Source of the DNA: Darksidea phi
Lineage: Eukaryota > Ascomycota > Dothideomycetes > Pleosporales > Lentitheciaceae
Direction: 5' to 3'
Assembly (NCBI GenBank): GCA_030770425.1
Contig: JASJFT010000077.1
Span: 1-64,000, forward strand
Length of the DNA: 64,000 bases
Below are positions 13,845 through 25,853 of the stretch, piece after piece; within the stretch, counting starts at the first letter, position 1, and each line of letters opens with the position of its first letter. Position numbers and translations under genes: made by a program. Below the pieces are notes generated by a model. It saw only the letters and a program-made list of their open reading frames with translations. It searched no databases and was not told where the DNA came from.

Positions 13845-14650
13845 CCTAAAGTATATCTATAAATATACCTAAACTATTAATAAAATAACTAGTATTAACT
13901 ACTTCTAATAGTAGAATACGCGTATAACTTTAAGATTTATTTAAGTTATAGTATATACCCTATTAAAGTTATAATAGATATTAAACCTAAGGATTTTAAT
14001 AATATAGAAGATAAGTATTAGCTTTATTAACTACCCGACGACTAGAGTATAGATAGAAAGATTCTAAGTATATATTAAAGAGTTATTAACTTTCTAACTA
14101 GCTAGGTATAATAGTTTTCTAATACTTAGAAAGTATTAATTTATACTTAAGAAAGCTAGTAGCGCTAGTATAACTTAAAGAGAACGAGTAAGTATTTTAT
14201 TATTAGTAAAAAGATAATTCTAAAGGCTACTAATATTAAGACTAAGTATTCTTTAAAGAAGTTAAATATAAAGTACTTAAAATCCTTTATTATTTAAATT
14301 AAGTACGGGAAGCTAAGCTACTAGCTTAAGCTACTTTTATTAATATTCTAGCTATATTCTATCTTCTATATATCTCTTCTAGAGAAATAGATAAAGTTAA
14401 GAGAAGGTCTAAACTTTAGACCTAGGTCTATATAATATTTAGAGCTTAATAATAGTAATTAATATAAAGTTAAAGCTATTCTTATATATAAGATAATATA
14501 TAATAAGAAGCTCTTTTTTATAAAGTAACTAGATTAGTTATATAAAGATAGTATATAGAAGTCTAAGATCTCTTTTAATAATTATAATAAGGTTCTTACG
14601 GAATATTAGATTATCTAAAGTAAAAAGTTATTAAAGAAGTATTATAAACT
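13845..14650 (+). pseudogene. Gypsy-A integrase C-terminus and chromodomain (after B1)
   Basis: The Gypsy-A integrase frame cut at 6809 resumes here. From about 14200 the plus frame reads KYSLKKLNIKYLKSF, then FLLEK..KLREGLNFRPR, YKVKAILIYK, FIK..LD..YKDS and NNYNKVLTEY. This is the gypsy integrase tail (..HDVFHVSLLK..) followed by a chromodomain (E-V-E-I-L-x-H-K ... KWLGY..STWEP ... L-x-E-Y). It shows that A is a chromovirus-type element. Confidence 0.8.
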
Positions 14651-16518
14651 TTATAAAGGAATAATAATATATATAAGAAGCTCTAAAGGAATAGACTATA
14701 TAAGTAATATTAATATAAAGAAAGAATTAAAAAATTTAACTAAAAGATACTCTTAAGATTCTACTTAAGGGATACTATATAAATAAAGTAATTAGTTAAA
14801 GAAAGAATACTATCTACTTTAGTAATAAGCTATAGCTTAAAGAATTTAATAAGGCTAGCCTTTATATATTATAATAATAGATAGACTAACTAGTAATAAT
14901 AATATCGAAATTAATAAGTTAGATTTTTAATATAGATATTTATTCTATCTATATATCTTAATAACTAGAAATCTTAATTAAGTACTATATAGTTTATAGA
15001 CGATCTAAGTAAGCTACGTATATTAGGTAAAAAGTTCTTAGAAGAGCTTTACGACGCTCTCTTTTAAGAGGTAATAAGTATTATATCTCTATTAATAATA
15101 TTTCTATTAGGAATATTAGGGCTATAATAATACTAATAATACTTATAATTAGTAGCCCTAAAGGGTATACTAGTCGAGGAGTTATACTTAATAAAGTAAG
15201 CCTTATAGATAGTAGAGGCTATAAAGTTAGTAGATACTAGATAGCTAATACTATCTAGCCTATACTAGAGGAATTAGTATAGAAAGCTATTAGGAAGATA
15301 GTAGAATATATTTAATAATACTAGAAGTTAAGCTTATACGCCGTAGTTATAGTCTAGTATAATTTTACCTTACTACTAGTATTCTTAATTAAATACTTCT
15401 ACTTAGTCTTATACTAATTCTAACTAATATTAATATTAAAAGTATAGAACTATATATCCCGCTAAATCTTCTTAAGTATATTAAAATCTATATTCTTATT
15501 ATTATAAGTAGCTTAGATATTATAATACTAGATATACTTAATAGTAAAGGTAAGAAGGTTAAAGTAGTAGTAAAAAGTAAACTTAATCTATATAAATTAT
15601 TAGTAGAACTATATTAGTAGGAAGAGGGGAAGACTAATATATACTATAAAGTAGATCTAATAATAAGCTTTATACCTACTATAAGTAGTATAGATATTAG
15701 TCTTCTAGTACTAGTTACTTAAAATAATCTAATAGAGCTTAGCTATATTAAACTCCTATATAAACTAGAGAAAGTAATTTATATACTAATAATATATAAG
15801 AGAAGACTAAGACTCTAGATAGATAGGAAGAGTATAAATATACTTAAAGAGGGTAGTATTACTATACTAGCTAGTAGAGGTAATTATAATAAGGAGCGGG
15901 ATCTTAAAAGTATTAAGAAATAAAATAGAAAAATTTAAAAGTAGATATATCTTATTATACTTATATTAAAAGAGATTATTTTATATTTAAGCTAATAACG
16001 CCCTAGATACTTACTAGTAAAAGTCTAAAATATAAAAATAAAGGTACTTAAAGAGATATAATATATAATAATTTATTATCTCTTAAATAAATACTTATAA
16101 AGATATAAATAGAATTTCTCTTATTAGAAGAACTATAGATAAATAAGTAATTTAATATAATTATAAATTACGATAGACGGTAGCTAGTAATTACTAAGTA
16201 CTACTAAGTTATATTATTATAATAGATATTAAGATTAAATTAAATAGATTTTAAATTAGTTCTAAAGTCTTTATAAAGGTATTATAAGTAAGTAGAATAA
16301 CTATAAAGATTATACTTAATAAATAGCTCTTATATAAAGATAGTAAGTATCTACTAGATAAAAATTATTAAAAATCGTCTATAAGGGGAGTAGTAATACT
16401 ATTACTACTAGTATAAGAACCTATAAGAATATATATAGACTATAAGTTATAATAATAATAGATAAAAGTTATAAATATATACTAATAATAGACTAATACT
16501 TAAGTTATATATACTTTC
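14651..16518 (+). other. Unassigned 3' extension of Gypsy-A downstream of the chromodomain
   Basis: About 1.9 kb lies between the chromodomain and the B2 insertion. It belongs to A, because the A body continues past B2 to its own polypurine tract and 3' LTR. A plus frame with mostly TAA/TAG stops can be followed (for example GKKFLEELYDALF near 15030-15065), becoming Q/T/S-rich if stops are restored. I do not recognise it. It may be an extra ORF, a 3' untranslated region, or another insertion whose ends I could not find. Confidence 0.4.
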
Positions 16519-16956
16519 TATTATAAACCAAATATATACTATAGACTACTAGAAAATAAAACTACTAGAGATTAAGCTAACTACTAGCTCTAATAAAGAA
16601 TATAATATAGATCTTATAATTAAAGAATAGGAGGTTATATAATAGATCTATACCTTAGTAAGAATAAATCTAAGGGATTACGTAATAGCTTAGTAGATCT
16701 ATTAAGATAGAGCTATAGAGCTATAGCTTAGTAGATCTATAAATATAGAGCTATAGATTCTAAGAAACTAAATTAATATATAATAGCTATAAATCTTCTA
16801 GATAGTTTCTCCTTATAATTAATTTAAATCTAGATTAATCCTTATCTATTAACGTAATTAAACTATTATCTACTTATTTCTACTTCTTCTTTCCTATCTT
16901 AAGTATAAACCCTAAACGAGGCTAAATAATCTATTAGATCCGGACCCTATTTAATA
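16519..16956 (+). repeat. 5' LTR of Gypsy-B2 (438 bp)
   Basis: Begins tattataaaccaaatat, ends ctatttaata, same length as 24268-24705. It is followed by ccttaactattcggtaggta, the counterpart of ccttgactatccggtaggta after the B1 5' LTR, so this is the shared primer-binding/leader region. Confidence 0.94.
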
Positions 16957-16999
16957 CCTTAACTATTCGGTAGGTAGGAATAGCTAATTATAATAGTAG

Positions 17000-18420
17000 G
17001 AGAGGGAACCTAATAAAGCGGAGCGGTATAGCCGCTAACTTAAGAAGAACCCTTAGAAGTAGAAAGCTATCGAGAGTTTAGTTCTCTAGAAGGTAGTATA
17101 ACTATAGAAAATTTTAAAAGAGTTATTAAGAATTAATATATATTTAAGAAAAGAGAAGATATACTAGAAGCTTAGCTTATAGAGTTAACTACCTAACTTT
17201 AGAGATATATAAGTAAACTATTAAAGCTTAAAAAACTAGAAAAGTTTAATAAAATAAGATCGAAGCTTAGGGAATTTTTAACTAATATAGTAATCTACCT
17301 CGACCTTAATAGAATAAAACTATCTATTAAGAGTAATAAAGTATTATTTATAGCCGTCTAGTTTATAGGGAAGATTATTATCTAGTTTAAAATATATCTA
17401 AATAAATAACTACGATTACTAGAGGCTTAGTAAAGTAATAAAATAAAGACTATCTTCTTAAATTATAAGTACTTTAAGAATAAATTATATATTACCTTTA
17501 AAGATATTAATTTAGAAAGATTAGTAGAATAAAAGATTATATATCTTAAATAGACGAAATCTACTATAATCTATATATCTAAGTTTAAATAACTCGCTAT
17601 AAAGATCTAATAGAAAGAGATAACCCTTATATTATAATACTATAAAGAACTAAAAAACTATATTTACTATAAAATAATTCGGATAGAACGACCTTAGACT
17701 ATAAGAGGACTAATTAAATAAGTTATTAAGATTAATAATAACCTCTATCTCTAGAACCTAGAAAGAAAGGGGAAGATCGGATTCTATAAAAAGAAGAAGA
17801 AAGAAAAGTACTATAGACTAGAGATAATAGTCCTAGAGGCTAGTTTAGAATCTAAGAAAGGGAGATAGAATTCTAAAAAATAAGAACTCTATAAAAAATA
17901 AGTATACTTTAAATATAAGAAGTAAGAATATCTAGTAAAAGACTATAGATTAGATCTAAGAAAAGAAAAACCCTAATATACTTAGTAGGGTAAGAGGGAT
18001 AGAGTAGCTATAATATAGGAATATAATACTATATATTAAATAACTTATATATACGACTAGTATAAGATATACTATAAAGTTAAGTTAAATATTAGTTATT
18101 AGTTATAGAAATAATAAATAGCTATAACTCGAAAGTCTTAAAGGAGAGTTTTATTCTTACTAAAAGTATAAGAAGAAGTACCTAAAGAAGACTTATCTAT
18201 AGAGTAGAAAGACTTTAATAATACTATAAATATACTATTATAAATAATTAATAATAGTAATAAGTCCTTAGAACTAGAAGACGAAAATCTAGTTATAATA
18301 TATAAGAATACTAGATATCTATAAATAATTCGACTATCTAAAAAAGAAATAGAACTAGTACTAAAATTTAATATAACTTATACTCGAGCCTTAAGATTTA
18401 TAAAAAAAACTATAATATCT
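17000..18420 (+). pseudogene. Gypsy-B2 gag relic
   Basis: Colinear with the B1 gag. The zinc-knuckle counterpart lies at about 17901-17950, again with Cys/His codons turned to Tyr and a Gln turned to a stop. The frame is cut at about 18420 by the 1.2-kb insertion. Confidence 0.7.
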
Positions 18421-19607
18421 ATTTAATTTAGATTTATATAGTAGGAGTCTCTTTAGAAGGTTCGTACGAAATATAATAGGAGTTTATATATAGTAAAGGT
18501 ACTATACCTATACCTTATATATAATAATAGAGCTATAGAGCTATATATAGTACTATCGATCGTAAGTAACGAGGTAATATTTCGAATATTAAGGCGTTAG
18601 ACGAGAAATAATATATAATACCAAACTATAGAGCCTAGTTAGAAGATTAATAGTAGTAGTAAGGAGTTAGTATACTAATACTACTACCTACTATCTATAG
18701 TATAAAAATTACCCGCGATAATACTAGTATTCTACTTACTATATCTATCTCTTATTCTTAGCTAGCTTCCTTATATCTATCTCTTATCCTTAGCCAGCTT
18801 CCTTACTATATATCCTTAGTCTTCTAGTAATAGTAAGAGTAGTAGTACTAATATACCCTCTTTCTTAAACTTACTATTAATACCTACTAACTAGATATCT
18901 TTACCAACGATCGTTCGCCTAGTCCTTTAGTAGGAGGTACTAGAGTATAATAGCCTATTCGAGTATAGCGCTCTAAACGTTTCGAATATCGTAACGGAGT
19001 ATCCCCGGCGCTATAGAAGGGAGGTACTATTAATAGGGCTTCTCGATTATAATAACTATTAGTATAAAACCAACTATATATTAGATATATTTAAGGGAAT
19101 AAGCGGTAATAGGATTCTTATATAGCTATTAGTAGTTACCTATATTATATTCCTATCCAAGGCCCTATATAATAAGGATAGACGTTTCGTCTAGAGGTAG
19201 CTATACCGTCTACGTAGACTAGAGGAAAAGCTTATATAGGGAAGACTATTAAGGAAAAAGAAATCGGCCTTCTTAAGAGGCTATCGAGGGAGCGAATACC
19301 TAACGTAGAAGATAGAGCTAGTATCTATAGTAGATATAATATAAATAATAGCGTAAAGACGGAGAATAATAGGGATATCTAGCTAGGGAGGGTAGGAGAT
19401 TTAGTATTATCGACGCGTTTAACTATCTATATATATTATTAGTAAATTAGGAGCTATTATTATCCTATAGTTACTACCTATACTATTACGTAAGATATCG
19501 AAATATTAAAATATAATAAGGTAATTAGAATTATAAAAAATATAGCTAGCCTAGAAGCCAACGTAATATTACGCCGGATAGTAGTCTAAGCTTCTAGGGG
19601 AGGGGCT
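18421..19607. mobile_element. About 1.2-kb insertion of unknown type inside Gypsy-B2
   Basis: B1 has no counterpart of this segment. The B family sequence runs up to ..ctataatatctat before it and resumes with the same 13 bases after it (about 18410-18422 and 19605-19617), so a target duplication of up to 13 bp is likely. The insert keeps more CG than B2 around it (for example cgaggtaatatttcg, cccggcg), so it may be younger. I see no clear terminal inverted repeats and no readable transposase. It contains a 32-bp direct duplication. It could be a non-autonomous DNA element, a solo LTR or a retroelement fragment. Confidence 0.6.
18741..18804. repeat. 32-bp direct duplication
   Basis: Two adjacent 32-bp units start atatctatctcttat at 18741 and 18773. 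They differ by two T/C substitutions (ttcttagctag against tccttagccag). Confidence 0.85.
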
Positions 19608-19613
19608 ATAATA

Positions 19614-22600
19614 TCTATAATAATATAAGAGATCTATAAAGAATAGTCTAGATTTTATCTAATATATCGACTATTTAAAGATTTTAAATAATAGGTAGAA
19701 TAGAACTTTATTATTATAGACCTTATATCTAATTAAGAGATATAGAAAGAGATATAGTATATTATATAAATAGTTAATAAAGAATAACTATAATATATAG
19801 TAATTAAAAGATAGATTCCCGTAAGAATAATCTCTATAAAATATAATAATTAAAGATATAAGGTCGATCTAAAGAACGACCTATAATATAAAATAAGATA
19901 TCTAGTATACTTTAAGATTATATAGATCTTATATATATAAAAAGAATATTAACTCTATAAGAGAGTAAAATAAAAAAATAACTATTATCTAGTAAAAGAC
20001 TATAATAAAAGGATTATCTAAATAGTTATACTAAAAGTAGTATATAAATAGTAATAATTCGATAATTAGTAATAAAAGGAATATATTAGAATTATACTAG
20101 GACTACTCCTACTATTAAATTATATCCTAGGAAGACCCTAGTATAAATACCCGAAAAATAAATATCTAAAGTATATCTAGACTAAGATTAATATAAAATA
20201 CTAGCTAAAAAGAATAAGAATTTAAGGAACTAGAGGATAGAATTATATCTATATCTAAGGAACTTATTAAAAAAAAAAAATTACTACTCTAATTAATAGT
20301 AGAGCTATAAGGAACTTTATTAGTAAGAACTTTATTTAATAGAAGAAGATTTCTTAATAGAAGAAACGATACCCTAGTATTATATATACTATTAAAGGAG
20401 AACCCTTTAATAAATCTATAATATATAAAACTAAAGATAAGCTTATTCTATATAATTAGAAGAAAGAAAATAAAATACTCGATATTATTAAGATATTAGA
20501 GGACTAAGATATAATATTAGAAATACTATAGTTATAAGAAGCTAATCTACGTATCTAATAAATAAATTAATAAGTAATATTCCTATAAGAAAAGGTTAAT
20601 ATAACTAAAGAAAATTATAGTATTCTAGAATATTATAAAAAATAGAAAGAGTTATTTTAAGAACTAAAGGAAAGTCTATCTTAGTACTAGTCCTAGGACT
20701 ATACGATCCTACTATAGGAAGGAAAAACTCTAGGATTTAGACTAATCTATAAGTTAACTAAGAAAGAAGAAAAGATTATAATAAAATATCTTAAAGATAA
20801 CCTTATAAAAGATATATTCGATATTTAAATTTATTTATAAAATATCTAATTCTCTTTATACCTAAGAAAGGTACTATAGAACTACGATTATATATCGACT
20901 ACTAAATACTTAATAATATTATAATTAAGAATTAATATTTCTTATCTTTAATATTAGAAATATAAGACTAATTAAGAAAAGCTAAATAGTTTATATAATT
21001 AGATATTCAAAATATATACTACTAGATTAGAATTAAGAAAGATAAAGAATAGAAAACTACTTTTAGAATAAGAAAAGAACTATATAAGTACTAAGTAATA
21101 TCTTTTAGACTTACTAATATACCTATAATATTCTAAGAATAGATTAATAATATTTTATAAAACTATCTTAACTAGTTCGTAATAGTATATCTTAATAATA
21201 TTCTAATCTATTTTAAAATAGAAAAGGAATATAAAGAATATATAAAGAAGGTTCTATAGATACTTAAGAAAGTATAATTATATCTTTATCTATAAAAATA
21301 TAAATTCTATATATAAGAAATAGAGTTTCTAGAATTTATTATTAGACTAGAAGAAATTAAAGTAAATTTATAATAGATTAAGAAAGTTAAAGAATAGTCT
21401 ATATTTAAGAATCTTAAGAAGCTATAATTATTTCTAGAATTCTATAACTTTTATTAAAAACTAATACTATAATAGAGTATAACGATAGTACCCCTTATAT
21501 AGCTTACTAGGAAGGACTAGTCTTTTAAATAGAAGAAAGAATACTAATAAGCCTTTAAGAAGATTAAAGAATAGTTTACTAAAGAATCTATAATTAAGAT
21601 ATATAATTCTAAAGAACTATTAATTATTAAGATAGATATATTAGACTATATAATAGGAGTAGTACTACTATAGAAAGATAATAAAGATAATCTAAGACTA
21701 GTATACTACTTTTTATAAAAGATATTACTAGTTAAACTTAACTATAATATTTATAATAAAGAGTTATTAGTAATTATTAAAGCTTTAAAGGAATAGAGAT
21801 CTAATCTATAAAGATCTAAATACTCTATTATAATCTATATAGATTATAAGAATCTAATAGAATTCCTAACTAATAAATCTCTAATTAGAAGATAAATATA
21901 ATAGGTATAAACCCTTATAACTTACGATATTAGAATCGTATATACTAAGGGATTAAAGAATAAACGAGTAGATATACTTAGTAAAAGACCTAACTACTAA
22001 GAAACGAAGAAACCTAGTATAGTAATCCTTAAACTATAGCTAGACGAAACGATTACTTATAACTACCTAAAGTTAGTAGAAATATAAGAAACGATACTTA
22101 AATTAGAAGGAAATAAATAGACTTAATAGATCTATATAGCTACGATAGAAGTAATAGATAAATAAAATAAAATTTAAGAAATAATCTAAGAAAAAGATAA
22201 AATTATTTATATATTCTAGAAAGTCTATATATCTAAGGTAATAAGGAAAGAATTTATTAGATAATACTATAAAGTACTAGTATATAGATACTAGGAAGTA
22301 GAAAAGACTCTTAAATAACTAATAAGAATATACTACTTTTTATATATATAATAACTAGTTACCTAAGTCCTTATAGAATATATAAATTATTATTATAATA
22401 AATATACTAGATATATATCCTATAGAATACTATAACTAATAGAAAATATAAAAGGACTATAAAAAATAATAATAATAGATTTTATTATATAGTTACTACG
22501 TTCTAAGAAACTAATAATAGAAGTATTCTATAATACTATACTAGTAGTAGTAGATAAGTTTATAAAGTATACTTACTTTATTCTATATATAGATAAGAGA

Positions 22601-23560
22601 AATATAGTAGAATAGCTTATCTATATTCTACTAAGATATATATTTAGTAAATATAGAATACTAGATAAAATTATTTTAGATAGAGATATTAAGTTTATAG
22701 TAAAGTTTTAATAAACCCTTATAGCTAAATTAGAAATAAAATATAGTATATTAACTACCTATTATCTATAAATAAACGGACTAATAGAATAAATAAATTA
22801 AATAGTAGAATAATACCTTAGATATTATCTAAACTACTACTAGAATAATTAGATTATACTTTTACCTATAGTATAATTTATATATAATAGTTTATAATAT
22901 AGTATAATAAAGATAATACCTTTTTTTATAAACTACGGAATTAAACTAGAAATATATAAGAAGTCTAGATAACTTTAGTCTTATAGTTAAAATAAAGAAG
23001 AAATAATAAAAATTATTCTATAAATATACTAATAACTTAAGAAAGATATAAAGTTCTTTTAAAATAGAATAAGTAAATACTATAATAAGAAATAAAAAGA
23101 AGTATCTACTTTTAAAGAGGGAGAAAAGGTATAGTTACTACGAAAAAATATTAAGAGTAAATAACTTAATAGTAAATTAGACTATACTAAGATTAGATCT
23201 TATAAAATTAAAAAATAAGTCTTATCTATAAACTACTAACTAAGACTATCTCTATAAATAAAAATCTATTCTACGTTCTATATTAGCTTACTAGAAAAAG
23301 TATTATAAAATACTAGACTAGTAGTATATAAAGTAGATATATATAGAGAAGATAATAAAGAATAAAAAGTAAAAGAAATTCTAAATAATAATATTAGAAA
23401 TAGAAAAAACTACTATCTAATCTAATAGTAAGGAATAGACGAGAATAGAAAACTATAGAAATAAATCTAAAAATCTAAAGATAATCTTAATTATTCTAAG
23501 AAGCTTATAGAGTACTAAAACTATAATTTTAAAGAAAACTAGGAGATAAGGTAAGTTTAT
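19614..23560 (+). pseudogene. Gypsy-B2 pol relic
   Basis: Colinear with B1 pol: reverse transcriptase about 20850-21310, RNase H about 21630-22010, integrase about 22450-22910, chromodomain-like end about 23340-23520. The YLDD codons of B1 (ctcgacgat after the Tyr codon) are cttaataat here, replacing both aspartates with asparagine by four transitions. Nothing could be expressed: no ATG, stops throughout. Confidence 0.88.
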
Positions 23561-23639
23561 CTTATAATAAGTTAAGAAAGCTAGTCTTACCCTTAATAAG
23601 ATAAAAGATATTTAATAAACTAGAAAGAGTAATATTATC

Positions 23640-24190
23640 TATAATATTATAAGTAACGTCTAGAGTAGTTAGAAAGATCTTTAGATCCTTCTACTATTCT
23701 AGTTATTAAAGCTCTACCTCCTCTTTATCTAGCTTAGCTTCTAGTATCTAGAATTATACTATCGATTTCTTTTAGAGAACTACCCTCTACTTCTCTAAAT
23801 AATATACTCGCGTTTAAACTTTTACTAGCTTATTAAGAAGCTTATCCTAAGTTTTATAAGCCTTCTCTAACTATTATTAAAATCTCTCTTCTATATAGTC
23901 GATAGATCTTACTAATAGTAATAAGCCCTAATATACGAGTTTTACTACTTAGTATAAATAAACCTTTTAATAATAAGATATCTAATATATAATAAGAACC
24001 TTATATATTAATATAAATATATACCTCGTAGTATTTACTATCTTTAGGCGAAGCGATATATAATATTTCTAACTAAGAATAATAACTATAAAGAAATATC
24101 TTAGAACTATAATAAAGAATTTTATTAGTAAGTATAATATATTCTTAAGTTTTATATAATATTATAATAGATAATAACGATCTTTTAAGA
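23640..24190 (-). pseudogene. Antisense coiled-coil-like frame in Gypsy-B2
   Basis: This is the minus-strand frame at the same position as in B1. Pieces read YIEERF, LEKAYKT..DKLLNKLVKV, TRVYYLEK..RVVL and KKS, with only TAA/TAG between them. It parallels the B1 frame (YREELLRYIAEFS, then VRI..YLKK..KEFLNKK). Presence in two independently inserted copies makes chance openness less likely. Confidence 0.5.
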
Positions 24191-24267
24191 TAGGGCCCTA
24201 ATATTAATATAGCCGAATACTAGATCTAGAATAACCTCTAAACCGAAGGTTTAGAGAGGGGAGATAG

Positions 24268-24705
24268 TATTATAAACTAAATATATATTATAAACTATTA
24301 GAAAATAGAACTACTAAAGATTAAGCTAACTACTAGCTTTAATAAAGAATACGACGTAGACCTTATAATTAGAGAATAGAAGGTTACGTAATAGATCTAT
24401 ATCTTAGTAAGAATAGATCTAAGAGATTATATAATAGCTTAGTAGATCTATTAAGATAGAGCTATAGAGCTATAGCTTAGTAGATCTATAGGTATAGAGC
24501 TATAGATCTTAGAAAACTAAATTAATATATAATAGCTACGAATCTTCTAGATAGTTTCTTCTTATAGTTAATTTAAATCTAGATTAATTCTTATCTATTA
24601 ACGTAATTAAACTATTATCTACTTATTCTTACTTCTTCTTTTCTATCTTAAGTATAAATCCTAAACGAGACTAAATAACCTATTAGACCTAGACCCCGTT
24701 TAATA
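24268..24705 (+). repeat. 3' LTR of Gypsy-B2 (438 bp)
   Basis: Same length and sequence family as 16519-16956. It lies between the purine tract and the second ctttc target duplication. Confidence 0.94.
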
Positions 24706-24710
24706 CTTTC

Positions 24711-24985
24711 TAATTAAATTAACTATATATTATAAGGTTAAAGTTAAGAGCTACGAGGCTAGAAAGACTATAAAAAACCCCTATTAAGATAATAGGGTAT
24801 AATATAGATACTAAATATCTAAAAGATCTTCTTTATAAAATTATTTTTTTCTTAGAAATAGAGTTTTTTAGGAGTATAGATATTTAGGTAAACTTTTCTA
24901 AAGAAAGTAAAAAGACTAATAGAATATATTATAGTAAATAACTCTCTATAAGAACTAGAACGGCCTTTAGAAAAGGGGGAGGCTA
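24711..24985 (+). other. 3' terminal segment of Gypsy-A with polypurine tract
   Basis: After removal of B2 this joins 16518. It holds AT-rich relic sequence and ends in gaaaagggggagg, the polypurine tract that primes plus-strand synthesis, directly before the 3' LTR. Confidence 0.75.
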
Positions 24986-25171
24986 TATTATATCTACTTC
25001 TACTAGAGAACTTCTAGATTATTATTAGCCTAGTTATAGTTATATACTAGATCTTATATAGTTCTATATTCTACTATTATATCTTCTTAAGAATTTATCT
25101 TATCTCTATTTAAATATAATCCTTTTATTATCTTAGTATTTCTATACCTATCTATCTATACGTATCTTATA
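24986..25171 (+). repeat. 3' LTR of Gypsy-A (186 bp)
   Basis: Pairs with 1390-1575 along its full length and is followed at once by the ctaag target duplication (25172-25176). Confidence 0.93.
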
Positions 25172-25491
25172 CTAAGTTTTTATTTTAATATTTAAATAGA
25201 TTTTTTAGATATAAGTATAAAGCTTAGCTTAAATAATATATATAGTCTATTCTATATTAGTCTAGATTATAATTAGATCTTTAAAGAATTATAATTTAAT
25301 TATACTTTATATAGTTTATTACTATAATCTATCTTATATTAATATTTAAACGACTTAATAAAGATATACTATAGCTTTAGAATAGTAGTTCTATTATTTA
25401 AGTTAGATATAATTATATTATTATACTTAAGATTATTAATTAGTATAACTTTCTATACTAGATTATATAAAAACTAATATTTAATATATAT
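25172..25491. other. RIP-degraded spacer between Gypsy-A and Gypsy-C
   Basis: 320 bp of AT-rich DNA without CA/TG, presumably older host or repeat sequence into which both A and C inserted. It ends in tatat (25487-25491), the left target duplication of Gypsy-C. I see nothing else in it. Confidence 0.7.
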
Positions 25492-25759
25492 TATAAGACC
25501 CTAGGACTAAGTATAATCAACTAGGAGTTATAATAGCTAAGGTAGCCTTCTAATTAACTAATAGTAGAATCGGTATATTGAAGCTATTCTAAGATAGCGC
25601 TATAAGGGTATAAGAATAAGGGGTTCTTATACCCGAATAGGGCTTAACGTACTAAATAAGCTAACTAACTATTAGGCTAATCCTCGGGATTACCTAATCT
25701 ACTAACCGAAATAGGAAATAAGTAAAATAACTAGGTTACCTAGGGAACGGGCCGTAATA
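25492..25759 (-). repeat. 3' LTR of Gypsy-C (268 bp)
   Basis: Matches 33084-33351 end to end. On the minus strand it begins tattacggcccgttcc. The polypurine tract lies immediately upstream in minus-strand sense. Confidence 0.95.
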
Positions 25760-25832
25760 TTATCTTCCTCCCGGAATAAGGCCTTGTCCTTAAGGGTCTA
25801 GTAAACGAATAATTAAGAAAAAACGCTTTTTA

Positions 25833-25853
25833 GGGGGGGAGGGAGAGGGGGGG
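25833..25853 (+). repeat. G-rich tract with several G runs
   Basis: Runs of 7, 3 and 7 G separated by A and AGA, in an island otherwise very poor in G/C runs. C/G homopolymers hold no CA/TG step and so escape RIP. A G-quadruplex on the plus strand is possible if the long runs split. Confidence 0.6.

Larger units (their letters stand above)
16519..24705 (+). mobile_element. Gypsy-B2: second copy of the B family nested in Gypsy-A
   Basis: LTRs of 438 bp (16519-16956 and 24268-24705) are flanked by identical 5-bp duplications ctttc (16514-16518 and 24706-24710). A purine tract (24253-24267, agagaggggagatag) precedes the 3' LTR. Its body is colinear with B1 (gag, pol, chromodomain, antisense frame) except for an extra segment at about 18421-19607. 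Compared with B1 most CG steps are TA here, including the reverse transcriptase motif, now YLNN at 21188-21199. So it is either an older insertion or a copy hit by more rounds of RIP. Confidence 0.95.
1390..25171 (+). mobile_element. Gypsy-A: Ty3/gypsy LTR retrotransposon split by two nested elements
   Basis: Both ends are 186-bp LTRs (1390-1575 and 24986-25171), flanked by identical 5-bp duplications ctaag (1385-1389 and 25172-25176). A polypurine tract (near 24969-24982) precedes the 3' LTR. The body is in three pieces: 1576-6809, 13845-16518 and 24706-24985. The breaks coincide exactly with B1 and B2 and their target duplications, so A was present first. Without the nested elements it is about 8.5 kb. 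Reverse transcriptase, RNase H, integrase and chromodomain can be read in order on the plus strand, the Ty3/gypsy order. All frames are broken by TAA/TAG. It is the most AT-shifted element here, fitting the greatest age. Confidence 0.95.

Noticed and set aside
24986..25171. Solo LTR
   Set aside because: It pairs with 1390-1575 in length and target duplication, and a polypurine tract lies before it, so it is the 3' LTR of the interrupted Gypsy-A.
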